Below the pieces are notes generated by a model. It had not been told where the DNA came from. It did no database searches and saw only the letters and a list, made by a program, of their open reading frames with translations. From Polaromonas sp. (GTDB taxonomy: Bacteria > Pseudomonadota > Gammaproteobacteria > Burkholderiales > Burkholderiaceae_C), in contig NZ_JAUXUP010000042.1 of the NCBI RefSeq assembly GCF_030680935.1, forward strand, positions 1 through 64,000: a stretch of DNA of 64,000 bases, written 5' to 3'. Below are positions 1-8,256 of this stretch, in pieces. The number at the start of each line of letters is the position of its first letter. The stretch's first letter is position 1. The translations under genes were made by a program, and so were the position numbers.

Positions 1-156
1 AACCCGCGCCCCTTTGGCATGCCGCCGTTTGTGCTGGTGCTGAACGACAGTGATCTGGCAGCGCTGCTGACCTACCTGCGCAGCGCCTGGGGCAACCAGG
101 CGGCGGAAGTGACGCCGACCGAGGTCAACCGGATGCGGGCGCAAAACCAGCGATAG
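1..156 (+). CDS. Cytochrome c family protein, C-terminal fragment
   Basis: The reading frame is open from base 1 to a TAG stop and gives the last 51 residues of a protein whose start lies outside the window. It contains G-M-P-P-F, where the methionine is the usual distal haem ligand of class I cytochromes c. This is followed by a helix (LNDSDLAALLTYLRSAWGN) typical of the end of diheme or triheme cytochromes c that accept electrons from periplasmic dehydrogenases. The haem-binding CxxCH is not in the window, so the call rests on this C-terminal pattern. The next gene is a NADH dehydrogenase 110 bases downstream, so both may belong to a respiratory neighbourhood. Confidence 0.7.
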   Translation, partial: NPRPFGMPPFVLVLNDSDLAALLTYLRSAWGNQAAEVTPTEVNRMRAQNQR

Positions 157-266
157 AGGCAGCACCCCAAACCGGCACCCTCTGCATTTGCCACCCTCCC
201 CGCCAGTTACCATGTCGGCAACAACAACACAGTCGGCCACCTGGTGCCGAGGAGGGAAAAAAACCC

Positions 267-1574
267 ATGCATCGCATTGTCATCGTCGGAGGAGGAGCCG
301 GGGGCCTGGCACTGGCCACCCAGTTGGGCAAACGCCTGGGCAAAAAGAAGCTGGCCGAGATCACATTGGTCGACGCAGCCCGCACCCATGTCTGGAAGCC
401 GCTGCTGCACCAACTGGCAGCGGGCAGCTTTGACACCCATGCCGAGGAAATCGAGTACCTGGCGCAGGCGCGCTGGAACCACTTCAAGTTTCGCCTGGGC
501 CGCCTCGAAGGTCTGGACCGCGAAAGTAAAACCCTGCAACTGGCGGCCAGCCACGACGAGGCCGGGCGTGAGATCACGCCGCCGCAGCAACTGGGCTACG
601 ACACGCTGGTGATTGCCGTGGGCAGCCAGACCAACGACTTCGGCACGCCGGGCGCAGCCGAACACACGATCAAGCTTGACAGCCCGCAGGCGGCCAAACG
701 TTTCAATGACCGTCTCATCAATGCCTGCATACGCGCCCAGACCGTGCCACGCAGCGCGGGCAGCGGCCGGCTGACGGTGGCGATTGTGGGTGGTGGCGCG
801 ACCGGGGTAGAGCTTGCCGCCGAGCTGCACGCTGCGGCCAAGGTGCTGGCCAACTTTGGCTTTGACCACATCCACCCGGAAAAAGACCTGCAAATTGTGC
901 TGGTGGAGGCGGCGCCCCGCCTGCTGGCGCAATTGCCCGAGCGCCTGAGTGAATCGGCCCTGCGCGAGTTACGCAAGCTGGCCATCGAGGTACACACCAA
1001 CGAGAAAGTGGTGGAAGTCACAGAGGGCAGCCTGAAGATGGCCAGCGGCAAGGTGGTTTCATCGAGCCTGTCGGTCTGGGCCGCCGGCGTCAAGGCCGCA
1101 GATTTTCTGAAAACGCTGGGCGGTGACAATCCCGTGGAGACCAACCGTCTCAACCAGCTCGTCGTCAACGGCAACCTGCAGACCTCGGATGCCGGCATTT
1201 ACGCCTTTGGTGACTGCGCCGCCTGCCAGCAGCCCGACGGCACCTGGGTGCCACCGCGTGCGCAGGCCGCTTACCAGCAGGCCATGTACCTGGTTCGGGC
1301 GCTGCCGAAACTGCAGCGCGGCGAGCCGGTGCCGCCCTTTGTGTTCAGGGACCAGGGTTCACTGGTGTCGCTGTCCGAGTATTCTTCGGTCGGCAGTTTG
1401 ATGGGCAGCCTGACCAAGGGAAGCTTCTTCATCGAAGGTCAACTGGCCAAGATCATGTACTGGGCATTGCACAAACAGCACCAGCTGGCGCTCGGCGGCT
1501 GGAAAAAAACCGTGCTGATCACCCTGTCTGAAATGCTTGACCGCACCTACCGCCCGCGCATCAAGTTGCACTGA
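267..1574 (+). CDS. ndh: Type II NADH dehydrogenase (NAD(P)/FAD-dependent oxidoreductase)
   Basis: The 435-residue protein has the layout of single-subunit, non-proton-pumping NADH:quinone oxidoreductases. An N-terminal FAD-binding Rossmann motif (IVIVGGGAGGLALA, residues 4-17) is followed by a second dinucleotide motif (VAIVGGGATGVELAAEL) near residue 171 for NADH, then the FAD-binding YAFGDCA near residue 312. NDH-2 enzymes sit on the inner face of the membrane and pass electrons to quinone. The C-terminal 60 residues are consistent with a membrane-attachment region. The ATG is preceded by an AGGAGGG ribosome site. A sulfide:quinone oxidoreductase is less likely because the conserved redox cysteines are not evident. 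Confidence 0.88.
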   Translation: MHRIVIVGGGAGGLALATQLGKRLGKKKLAEITLVDAARTHVWKPLLHQLAAGSFDTHAEEIEYLAQARWNHFKFRLGRLEGLDRESKTLQLAASHDEAGREITPPQQLGYDTLVIAVGSQTNDFGTPGAAEHTIKLDSPQAAKRFNDRLINACIRAQTVPRSAGSGRLTVAIVGGGATGVELAAELHAAAKVLANFGFDHIHPEKDLQIVLVEAAPRLLAQLPERLSESALRELRKLAIEVHTNEKVVEVTEGSLKMASGKVVSSSLSVWAAGVKAADFLKTLGGDNPVETNRLNQLVVNGNLQTSDAGIYAFGDCAACQQPDGTWVPPRAQAAYQQAMYLVRALPKLQRGEPVPPFVFRDQGSLVSLSEYSSVGSLMGSLTKGSFFIEGQLAKIMYWALHKQHQLALGGWKKTVLITLSEMLDRTYRPRIKLH

Positions 1575-1626
1575 TAATCAGCGAATATTTTCTGGCAGAT
1601 TTCTTATCAACCCAACGGAGAAAACC

Positions 1627-1770
1627 ATGGCAAAAGGACAGCAAAACAAGGACAAGATGGTCAAGAAGCCGAAGAAAGACACCGCACCGCCCAAAGCCGT
1701 GTCGCCCGATGCGGTGCGTCCGACCATCGTCACGCAGGTGCCCCTGCGCGGCAAACTGAAAAACAAATAA
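1627..1770 (+). CDS. Small lysine-rich protein of unknown function
   Basis: A 47-residue, strongly basic protein ([19 protein letters not shown] at its start) begins at an ATG with an ACGGAG ribosome site 6 bases upstream. The composition (Lys, Pro, Gln, no cysteine, no membrane segment) suggests a nucleic-acid or ribosome-associated small protein, but no function can be assigned. It follows ndh by about 50 bases on the same strand. I recall similar short proteins annotated as hypothetical in Comamonadaceae; that recollection and the good ribosome site are the support for calling it real. Confidence 0.6.
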   Translation: MAKGQQNKDKMVKKPKKDTAPPKAVSPDAVRPTIVTQVPLRGKLKNK

Positions 1771-1773
1771 AAA

Positions 1774-1867
1774 GGCCCCCACGCTTGTCACTTCGTGTAC
1801 TGCGCTGCCCCCCGAGGGGGCGCTGCGCCTGCGGGCCGGCAGAGCCGGACCCGCGGCCCCGGCTGGC
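1774..1867 (+). repeat. Dispersed repeat A, copy 1
   Basis: A roughly 95-base GC-rich element beginning GGCCCCCACGCTTGTCACTT, with an internal CCCCCCGAGGGGG palindrome and a second hairpin (GGGCCGGC/GAGCCGGAC). Close copies lie at 4716-4808 and 60729-60820, both in the opposite orientation. All three sit directly after or between gene ends, which suggests a role in transcript ends or a non-autonomous mobile origin. Confidence 0.8.
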
Positions 1868-1891
1868 GAAGACAAGAGCCCTGCAATCGTG

Positions 1892-2158
1892 ATGACCGAG
1901 CAGCCCGAAAATCCGCTGCATGGGGTGACGCTGGAGGCCATCGTCACCGCGCTGTCAAACCACTATGGCTGGGAAGAGCTGGGTCAGCGCATCCATATCC
2001 GCTGCTTCACCAGCGAGCCCAGCGTCGCCTCCAGCCTGAAGTTTTTGCGCAAGACACCGTGGGCGCGCGAAAAGGTGGAAAGCCTTTACCTTTTCATGCT
2101 GCGCGAGCTCAGGCGCAACAGCCCGACCGTCCATAACTTCCCGCCGCCCAGAGCCTAG
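1892..2158 (+). CDS. VF530 family (DUF2132) DNA-binding protein
   Basis: The 88-residue protein has the full VF530/DUF2132 signature: [15 protein letters not shown] near the start, [16 protein letters not shown], and the highly conserved [19 protein letters not shown]. Members are small alpha-helical proteins known from structural genomics and thought to bind DNA; the biological role is unknown. I chose the ATG at 1892; a GTG one codon upstream is possible. The gene follows repeat A directly, so its promoter, if separate, would have to lie inside or after that element. Confidence 0.85.
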   Translation: MTEQPENPLHGVTLEAIVTALSNHYGWEELGQRIHIRCFTSEPSVASSLKFLRKTPWAREKVESLYLFMLRELRRNSPTVHNFPPPRA

Positions 2159-2167
2159 CCCTTGTTT

Positions 2168-2428
<261 letters not shown>

Positions 2429-2449
2429 CTACTTGCCGATGACTGAATC

Positions 2450-3142
2450 ATGAGCGTCACGCTGCCTGAAACCAATGACCTTGCAGGTAATGGCGGGTCG
2501 TCCGGTTTTTCACTGGTGTATGCCGACGCCGGACTGCTGGTGCTCGACAAGCCCGCCGGCCTGTTGTCGGTACCGGGGCGCGGCGCGGACAAGCAGGACT
2601 GCCTGAGCGCCCGCGTGCAGGCCGCCTACCCTGACGCGCTGGTGGTGCACCGGCTGGACATGGCCACGTCGGGTCTGATGCTGATGGCACGCAGCGTCGG
2701 CATCCAGCGTGCATTGGGCGCACTGTTTGAGCGCCGCGAAATCCATAAACGTTATGTCGCTGTGGTGCATGGCCTGCCGCCGCCTCCTCCAGGCCCGGAT
2801 GGCTGGGGCCTGATCAACCTGCCGATCGCGGTGGACTGGCCGCGCCGCCCCCTGCGCATCATCGGCGCCGGGGGCAAGCCCAGTCAGACACGCTGGCGGG
2901 TACTGGCACTGGACGTGTTGGCGCAGAAGGCGCGGCTGGAGCTCGAACCTCTCACCGGCCGCTCGCACCAGTTGCGTGTGCATCTGCAGGCCCTGGGCCA
3001 CCCGATTCTGGGCGACCGGCTGTATGCGCCTGAGGCTGTGCAGGCCCTTTCCGACCGCCTGCTGCTGCACGCCTGTACGCTGGGCTTGACCCATCCCGTC
3101 AGCGGTGAAGCCGTGCGGTTTGAAAGCGCATTGCCGTTCTGA
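2450..3142 (+). CDS. RluA-family pseudouridine synthase
   Basis: A 230-residue RNA pseudouridine synthase. The catalytic aspartate lies in the motif H-R-L-D-M-A-T-S-G, near residue 73, and the family motifs LLVLDKPAGLLSVPG upstream and LEPLTGRSHQLRVHL downstream are clear. Proteins of this size without an S4 domain resemble RluA, which modifies 23S rRNA and some tRNAs, but the exact target cannot be read from the sequence. It diverges from the orphan atpE, with about 40 bases between starts. Confidence 0.88.
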   Translation: MSVTLPETNDLAGNGGSSGFSLVYADAGLLVLDKPAGLLSVPGRGADKQDCLSARVQAAYPDALVVHRLDMATSGLMLMARSVGIQRALGALFERREIHKRYVAVVHGLPPPPPGPDGWGLINLPIAVDWPRRPLRIIGAGGKPSQTRWRVLALDVLAQKARLELEPLTGRSHQLRVHLQALGHPILGDRLYAPEAVQALSDRLLLHACTLGLTHPVSGEAVRFESALPF

Positions 3143-3211
3143 ACAAAGTGTTTGTCGGGCGGAACTTCGCAGACCTGGCGAGCCTCTGACAAACTCCCAG
3201 GGAGACCGCCG

Positions 3212-3874
3212 ATGTACGCTGCCACGCCACCCCCACCCACCCGCATCACATCCGCCCAGATACAGCTTGGCCGACGCGCCGTGGCAGTGGCTCTGGTGGC
3301 CATGCCCGTCCTGTGGCTGGGTGTCCGCGCCCAGCCCGGGAGCGCCCGCCACGCCACACCCGCGCAGACCGAAGGTCCGTTTTACCCGGTGGTTTTCCCC
3401 AAAGACAGCGACCATGATTTGCTGCGCAACGGCGCGCTGAACTACCCTGAGGGGCAAAGCGCATGGGTCGAAGGCAGCGTCAGCGACCTGGCGGGCAAAC
3501 CGGTGGCAGGGGCGCAGGTCGAGATCTGGCAATGCGACCACAGCGGCCACTACCACCACCCCGGCGACGGGGGCAAGGCCGACACACGATTCCAGGGTTT
3601 TGGCCGCGTCACCGTGGGGGCCGACGGCAGCTACCGCTTTCGCACCATGCGGCCTGTGGCCTACGCGGGGCGCACGCCGCATATCCACGTCAAGGTCAAG
3701 CTGGGCGCGCGGGAATTGCTGACGACCCAGCTTTACGTGGACGGAGACCCTGGCAACACCAGCGATTTTTTGTGGCGCAGACTGGACCAGGCGGGGCGCG
3801 CCGCCTTGACCGTGCCGTTCAACGCCGGCCCCGACGGCCTGCGGGCGCGTTTTCCCGTCGTGCTGGCAATCTGA
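3212..3874 (+). CDS. Exported intradiol dioxygenase-like protein
   Basis: The 220-residue protein begins with a hydrophobic segment after two arginines (GRRAVAVALVAMPVLWLG, about residues 27-44), so export or anchoring is likely, perhaps by the Tat route. The rest matches the protocatechuate 3,4-dioxygenase beta fold: EGPFYP near the start, E-I-W-Q-C-D-H-S-G-H-Y, then F-R-T-M-R-P-V-A-Y and P-H-I-H. The two tyrosines and two histidines are the usual ferric ligands. Soluble catabolic enzymes of this family lack a signal, so the substrate is uncertain. I chose the ATG at 3212 because a GGGAG ribosome site precedes it. Confidence 0.8.
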   Translation: MYAATPPPPTRITSAQIQLGRRAVAVALVAMPVLWLGVRAQPGSARHATPAQTEGPFYPVVFPKDSDHDLLRNGALNYPEGQSAWVEGSVSDLAGKPVAGAQVEIWQCDHSGHYHHPGDGGKADTRFQGFGRVTVGADGSYRFRTMRPVAYAGRTPHIHVKVKLGARELLTTQLYVDGDPGNTSDFLWRRLDQAGRAALTVPFNAGPDGLRARFPVVLAI

Positions 3875-3938
3875 AGTCCGACAGGCGCCTGTGCCGGCCA
3901 GCGTCTGGCTGGAGGTTTTTCGGTAACATCAACAGCCT

Positions 3939-4694
3939 ATGACCTCACATCTTTTTATTCTGACCGGCGCGTCGCGCGGCATGGGCCTGGCCATGGCGCG
4001 AAGGCTGCTCAAGCCGGGCAACACCCTGCTGTGTATCTCCCGCAAGAGCAACGACACGCTGGCCACACAGGCCAAAATGGCCGGTACTGCGCTAGAGCAG
4101 TGGACGCAGGATCTCACCGCCGGCGCAGACATCAGCGCCCGTCTGGAGCAATGGCTGCGCGAGCAGGCCGGTGCCGGGTTTGCAGGCGCCGTGCTGATCA
4201 ACAACGCAGGCATGATTCCGCGCATCGGGCCGCTCAGTGAAGCCGATGCCGACAACCTGGCCCAGGCCTTGCGCGTCGGGCTGGAAGCACCGATGCAGCT
4301 CACCGCGGCCTTCCTGCGCGCCACCGCCAACTGGCCGGGGCCGCGCAAGGTGCTGAACATTTCTTCGGGCCTGGGCCGCAAGGCCATGGCGTCGCAAGCC
4401 GGGTACTGCGCGGCCAAGGCCGGCATGGACCATTTCACGCGCTGTGTGGCTCTGGAAGAAACACTCAAGCCAAATGGGGCAGCGGTATGCTCCCTGGCGC
4501 CGGGTGTGATTGACACCGACATGCAGACCCAGCTGCGCGGCGCCGATGCAGCGGCCTTTCCCGACCAGCACAACTTCGTCAACCTCAAGGACAAAGGCCA
4601 GCTGACGTCACCGGACGAAGCGGCTGCGCGCGTGCTGGCCTACCTCGACAGGCCGGATTTTGGCAGCCAGCCCGTCGCAGATGTGAGGGACTGA
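3939..4694 (+). CDS. Short-chain dehydrogenase/reductase
   Basis: A 251-residue classical SDR: cofactor motif T-G-A-S-R-G-M-G at residues 9-16, N-N-A-G near residue 88, catalytic serine in N-I-S-S-G-L-G, and Y-C-A-A-K as the active-site Tyr-Lys pair near residue 156. The overall pattern resembles benzil reductase-like and sepiapterin reductase-like SDRs that use NADPH, but the substrate cannot be read. It lies 64 bases after the dioxygenase-like gene on the same strand and ends just before repeat A copy 2. Confidence 0.83.
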   Translation: MTSHLFILTGASRGMGLAMARRLLKPGNTLLCISRKSNDTLATQAKMAGTALEQWTQDLTAGADISARLEQWLREQAGAGFAGAVLINNAGMIPRIGPLSEADADNLAQALRVGLEAPMQLTAAFLRATANWPGPRKVLNISSGLGRKAMASQAGYCAAKAGMDHFTRCVALEETLKPNGAAVCSLAPGVIDTDMQTQLRGADAAAFPDQHNFVNLKDKGQLTSPDEAAARVLAYLDRPDFGSQPVADVRD

Positions 4695-4715
4695 GTCCAG
4701 AGTCCGTATTTTTTA

Positions 4716-4808
4716 GCCGGGGCCGCGGGTCTGGCTTTGCCAGCCCGCAGGCGCAGCGGCCCCCTCGGGGGGCAGAGAGTTACGCGAAGCGAACGACCGT
4801 GGGGGCCA
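4716..4808 (-). repeat. Dispersed repeat A, copy 2
   Basis: The reverse complement of this stretch matches copy 1: it begins with GGCCCCCACG, contains the CCCCCCGAGGGGG palindrome and ends with CCCGCGGCCCCGGCT. It fills the convergent gap between the SDR and the universal stress protein and ends at the base before the stress protein's stop codon, so it may serve as a bidirectional transcript end. Confidence 0.8.
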
Positions 4809-5246
4809 TCAATCCCGCACGACCAGTATCGGCAGATGCGCATGGGCCAGCACCTGCGCGGCCACGCTGCCGAGCACCAGCTTCTCCAGACCCCGGCGAC
4901 CGTGCGAACCCATGACGATGAGGTCAACTCCGACCGAAGAGGCGGTCTCCAGGATGCCCCGATAAATCGTATGGGCTTCAATAATGGCTGTGCTGACATT
5001 GACGCCAGCTGCCGTCAGCAAGGCAGCCGCCTCCTTGAGGGCCTGGTTGCCTTCTGCCGTCGCCGCATCCAGGTACTGCGCCTGCCCGTAGGCGAAGTCG
5101 GCACCTACGCCGCTGAAGGCATAGGGATCAATCACATAGATGGCAGTCACAGTGCTGCCAAAAGCCCGGGCCAGCCCAATGGCCTTCTCAACGGCCGTCA
5201 GTGAGGTGGATGAACCATCGACGGGCAACAGAATGTGTTTGAACAC
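4809..5246 (-). CDS. Universal stress protein UspA family
   Basis: A single-domain 145-residue Usp protein. The N-terminal strand F-K-H-I-L-L-P-V-D-G-S and the C-terminal ATP-binding pattern G-S-H-G-R-R-G-L-E-K-L-V-L-G-S-V-A (G-x2-G-x9-GS) are both intact, so it probably binds ATP. Such proteins accumulate in stress and energy limitation. The start is GTG, supported by a GAGGAG ribosome site 8 bases upstream. Downstream it runs into repeat A copy 2. Confidence 0.9.
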   Translation of the reverse strand: MFKHILLPVDGSSTSLTAVEKAIGLARAFGSTVTAIYVIDPYAFSGVGADFAYGQAQYLDAATAEGNQALKEAAALLTAAGVNVSTAIIEAHTIYRGILETASSVGVDLIVMGSHGRRGLEKLVLGSVAAQVLAHAHLPILVVRD

Positions 5247-5288
5247 GGTGCGGTCTCCTCAATATGTGGCTGGCCCTTTGAAGTATGA

Positions 5289-5315
5289 ACCGTTCGCCCT
5301 GAGCCTGTCGAAGGG
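5289..5315. repeat. Short widespread intergenic repeat
   Basis: The stretch contains CCGTTCGCCCTGAGCCTGTC followed by GAAGGG, a short sequence I recognise as an interspersed element seen between genes in many proteobacterial genomes. Only one copy was noticed in this window. It lies between the Usp gene and the DUF427 gene. Confidence 0.45.
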
Positions 5316-5325
5316 TTGCGTTGCT

Positions 5326-5607
5326 TCAGGCCTCGATCTTCACGCCCTTCCAGAATGCCACATGGCCCTTGATGTTGTCGGCCTCGGGTTTTGGGTCGGG
5401 GTAATACCAGGCGGCATCGGTATTCATTTCACCGTTGACCAGCAGGGAGTAGTAGCTGGCCTGGCCTTTCCAGGCACACATGGTGTGGTGGTTGCTGAAA
5501 GTGATGTAGTCGCGGTTCAGCGCACTTTCGGGAAAATAGTGGTTGCCTTCAAGCACCACGGTGTCATCGCTTTGCGCAATCACGGCGCCGTTCCAGATGG
5601 CCTTCAT
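5326..5607 (-). CDS. DUF427 domain protein
   Basis: A 93-residue protein made of one DUF427 domain: M-K-A-I-W-N-G-A-V-I-A at the start, E-G-N-H-Y-F-P, H-T-M-C-A-W-K-G-Q-A-S-Y-Y and A-W-Y-Y-P-D-P. The C-A-W-K-G-x-A-x-Y-Y pattern is the hallmark of the family, whose biochemical role is unknown. I chose the ATG at 5607 rather than an upstream extension because a GAAAGAAG ribosome site sits just before it. Confidence 0.85.
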   Translation of the reverse strand: MKAIWNGAVIAQSDDTVVLEGNHYFPESALNRDYITFSNHHTMCAWKGQASYYSLLVNGEMNTDAAWYYPDPKPEADNIKGHVAFWKGVKIEA

Positions 5608-5711
5608 ATCACTTCTTTCATGGTTGACTGGGGTGAGCTGCAAAAGCGCAAACATCACGCCGGATCATCTTCGCACACTATGCTGCGTCCGTAGCCGCGC
5701 CTTACACGCGC

Positions 5712-5745
5712 CAAAGAAAAAGGCGTGATGGTTGCCCATCACGCC
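5712..5745 (-). terminator. Rho-independent terminator after the glycine-zipper gene
   Basis: On the minus strand a perfect 10-base-pair stem (GGCGTGATGG / CCATCACGCC) with a 4-base loop is followed by TTTTTCTTT. It lies about 30 bases beyond the stop of the glycine-zipper gene at 5777. This is the clearest intrinsic terminator I found in the window. Confidence 0.85.
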
Positions 5746-5776
5746 CTGCAGCAAGAGCGCCTTTCGGCGCGGGCGG

Positions 5777-6460
5777 TCAGGCCATACGCAGGTTGTTGCC
5801 TTCAACAATCACGCGCGAGCCAACCGGCACCGAGCTGGAAACTTCCACAGTGCGGGTTGAGCCATCATTCATGCGCACACGCACCTGATACACCGTGACC
5901 TTCTTCATGTTCTTTTCGATCTGGTTGCCGGCAAACGCGCCGCCCGCCGCACCCAGAACGGTCATCGCCGTTTTGCCACTGCCGCCGCCTACCTGGTTGC
6001 CCAGCAGGCCACCGACCACGCCACCTGCAACGGTGCCAAGGCCAATCGTGCTGTTGCCCACAGCAACACCGTTGACCTCACCCTGGCGTTGCACGGGCGT
6101 GACGGCTTCTACCGTGCCGCAGTCCGCGCAGACCACGGGTTTGGGCGCGGGCGCCTGCACCGGGGCCTGGGCCACGACCACCGGTCGCTGCTGGACGGCG
6201 GGTTTGGCAGGAGCCGGTTTCGCAGGAGTCGTGGTGTCGCTGGCCAGTTTGGCCGTGGTGCTCGATTGCGTCATCGGCGCCTTGGCGTCTGTGCCGCCAG
6301 GCTGCGCGTCAGAGCGGTTGACTACCAGCGCGGCAGCCAGCGCCATAACGGTGACGCCGAGCACGGCGGCAATCGCAATCAGCGCCTTGCTGTGTTGCAT
6401 GCGCTGGGAAAAAACAGGTTGAGGGCCAGGGGTGGCAGGGATCTGATTATTTGTATCCAT
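5777..6460 (-). CDS. Glycine-zipper 2TM domain membrane protein
   Basis: A 227-residue protein with one N-terminal membrane segment (about residues 27-47), an Ala/Pro/Lys-rich linker to about residue 105, and a glycine-zipper domain (GTVAGGVVGGLLGNQVGGG, then GAAGGAFAGNQIEKNMKK) near residues 142-186. The final part is a small beta-rich tail. Related SlyB/Rickettsia 17-kDa-type proteins sit in the outer membrane or periplasm and help maintain envelope integrity; this one lacks a lipobox and is probably inner-membrane anchored with the zipper in the periplasm. A strong AAGGAG ribosome site and a terminator frame it as a single-gene unit. Confidence 0.82.
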   Translation of the reverse strand: MDTNNQIPATPGPQPVFSQRMQHSKALIAIAAVLGVTVMALAAALVVNRSDAQPGGTDAKAPMTQSSTTAKLASDTTTPAKPAPAKPAVQQRPVVVAQAPVQAPAPKPVVCADCGTVEAVTPVQRQGEVNGVAVGNSTIGLGTVAGGVVGGLLGNQVGGGSGKTAMTVLGAAGGAFAGNQIEKNMKKVTVYQVRVRMNDGSTRTVEVSSSVPVGSRVIVEGNNLRMA

Positions 6461-6627
6461 GATGGGTACTCCTTGTAAGAACCCCAGTTGTACCCAGCTC
6501 GTGTTAACGCCACTGTAGGACGGAGTGACATTCGTAAGTAATGGTGTACCTGCATCGCCCTGAAGTGTGAGGTTTTACGCAGTTTCAGGCACGTTCATCT
6601 GACACTCACACCCGCTTGACAGACGCT

Positions 6628-7107
6628 TTACACGCCGCCTTCGGGGTGCGTGGGGTCAATCCACAAGACCTGCTCGGGCGTTTCGACAGGCGCAATATCC
6701 AGATTGATGGCGACCGCCTCACCATCGCTGCGGCACAGCACACACTCGAGCACTTCGGTCGGGCTGGCATTGATTTCCTGGTGCGGCACGTAAGGCGGCA
6801 CGTAGATGAAGTCGCCCGGTCCGGCTTCGGCCACAAACTCCAGTTCGTTGCCCCAACGCATGCGGGCCCGTCCCCGCACCACGTAGATCACACTTTCAAG
6901 CGGCCCATGGTGATGCGCGCCGGTTTTGGCGTTGGCATGGATGGTGACCGTGCCGGCCCAGAGTTTTTGCGCGCCTACCCGCGCGAAATTGATGGCGGCC
7001 TTGCGGTCCATGCCGGGGGTCGAAGGGACATTGCCATCGAGCTGGCCGCCGGGGACCACACGCACGCCATCGTGCTTCCAGTCGGCGGGGGGTGCGGGGG
7101 CAGGCAT
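6628..7107 (-). CDS. Cupin domain protein coupled to the MetE-like gene
   Basis: The 159-residue protein contains one cupin barrel: G-A-H-H-H-G-P-L-E-S-V-I-Y-V (metal-binding histidines and glutamate of motif 1) and G-D-F-I-Y-V-P-P-Y-V-P-H-Q-E (motif 2 histidine). It could bind iron or another divalent metal. Its ATG overlaps the stop of the upstream MetE-like gene by one base (TGATG), so translation is probably coupled and the two proteins likely act together. What the cupin does to the methyl transfer reaction is unknown. Confidence 0.82.
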   Translation of the reverse strand: MPAPAPPADWKHDGVRVVPGGQLDGNVPSTPGMDRKAAINFARVGAQKLWAGTVTIHANAKTGAHHHGPLESVIYVVRGRARMRWGNELEFVAEAGPGDFIYVPPYVPHQEINASPTEVLECVLCRSDGEAVAINLDIAPVETPEQVLWIDPTHPEGGV

Positions 7108-8141
7108 CAGACACCGTACCTTTCGCGCGCCAGTGCCGCGCCCTGGGCCAGGGCCTGCAACTTCTTCAGGGCCACCTCGCGGTTCATGGGCGCCAGGCCG
7201 CAATTGGTGCATGGCAGCAGCCGGTTTTTGGGCACATATTTCAGCGCTTCACCAATCGTGTCGGCGATCTGCTCCGGGGTTTCAATCTCGTCGCTGGCCA
7301 CGTCGATCACGCCCACCATGACATCCTTGCCTTCGAGCAGCGCCATCAGGTGCGGCGGCACATGCGAGTGGTAACACTCCAGGCTGACTTGCTGGATGCT
7401 GCTTTTTGCCAGCGCCGGAAACACCGTTTCGTACTGGCGCCACTCCTGACCCAGAGTTTCCTTCCAGTCGGTGTTGGCCTTGATGCCGTAGCCGTAACAA
7501 ATATGAACGGCGGTGGTGCAGGTCAGGCCCTGCGCGGCACGCTCCAAGGCCTTCACGCCCCAGTCGGCGGCGTCTTTCATATAGACATTGAAGGCTGGCT
7601 CGTCGAACTGGATGATGTCCACGCCGTCGGCCTGCAGGGCCAGTGCCTCCTGGTTCAGCAGTTCGGCAAAAGCCATGGCCATTTTCACGCGGTCGCCATA
7701 AAACTGGTCGGCCACGGTATCCACAATCGTCATCGGGCCGGGCAAGGTGAATTTGATCTTTTTGGTCGTGTGTGCGCGCAGCAGTTGCGCCTCGGCCGCA
7801 TGCACGCGTCCCTTGAGCTTCAGGGCAGCGACCACCTGCGGCACCATGGCGTCGTAGCGGTTGTTGCGTATGCCCATCTTGACCTTGTGCTCGAAGTCGA
7901 TGCCCTCGACCTGCTCAAGAAAGCCGTGCACAAAATGCTGGCGCGACTGCTCGCCGTCACCAATCACGTCCAGGCCGGCATCTTCCTGGGCCTTGATCCA
8001 GAGCAAGGTCGCGTCGGCCTTGGCCTGCGCCAGCTCGGCGCCCTCGGCCTTCCACTGCGGCCAGAGTTTTTGGGTCTCGGACAGCCAGGCGGGTTTGGGC
8101 AGGCTGCCTGCAATGGTGGCGCTGAAAAGTGGGGTCGTCAT
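7107..8141 (-). CDS. Core-MetE type methionine synthase
   Basis: The 344-residue protein corresponds to only the C-terminal catalytic barrel of cobalamin-independent methionine synthase; the N-terminal folate-binding half of MetE is missing. Zinc ligands are visible as H-I-C near residue 212, E in S-L-E-C-Y-H near 254 and C in P-C-T-N-C-G near 310. Short proteins of this type include folate-independent methionine synthases that take methyl groups from other donors. The donor here is unknown; the coupled cupin may be a partner. I chose the ATG at 8141 because the product then starts MTTPLFSATIAGSLPKP, as in the family. Confidence 0.82.
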   Translation of the reverse strand: MTTPLFSATIAGSLPKPAWLSETQKLWPQWKAEGAELAQAKADATLLWIKAQEDAGLDVIGDGEQSRQHFVHGFLEQVEGIDFEHKVKMGIRNNRYDAMVPQVVAALKLKGRVHAAEAQLLRAHTTKKIKFTLPGPMTIVDTVADQFYGDRVKMAMAFAELLNQEALALQADGVDIIQFDEPAFNVYMKDAADWGVKALERAAQGLTCTTAVHICYGYGIKANTDWKETLGQEWRQYETVFPALAKSSIQQVSLECYHSHVPPHLMALLEGKDVMVGVIDVASDEIETPEQIADTIGEALKYVPKNRLLPCTNCGLAPMNREVALKKLQALAQGAALARERYGV

Positions 8142-8256
8142 GGGAAATGTCCTTTTTTTTGTCTCGTTGATGGTCCTGACTATAGCCAGCACAGATGCGC
8201 CGCGCTTGTCTGTTCCAATACAGGGTTAATCACGCCACCCCAAGCAGAACAACACC

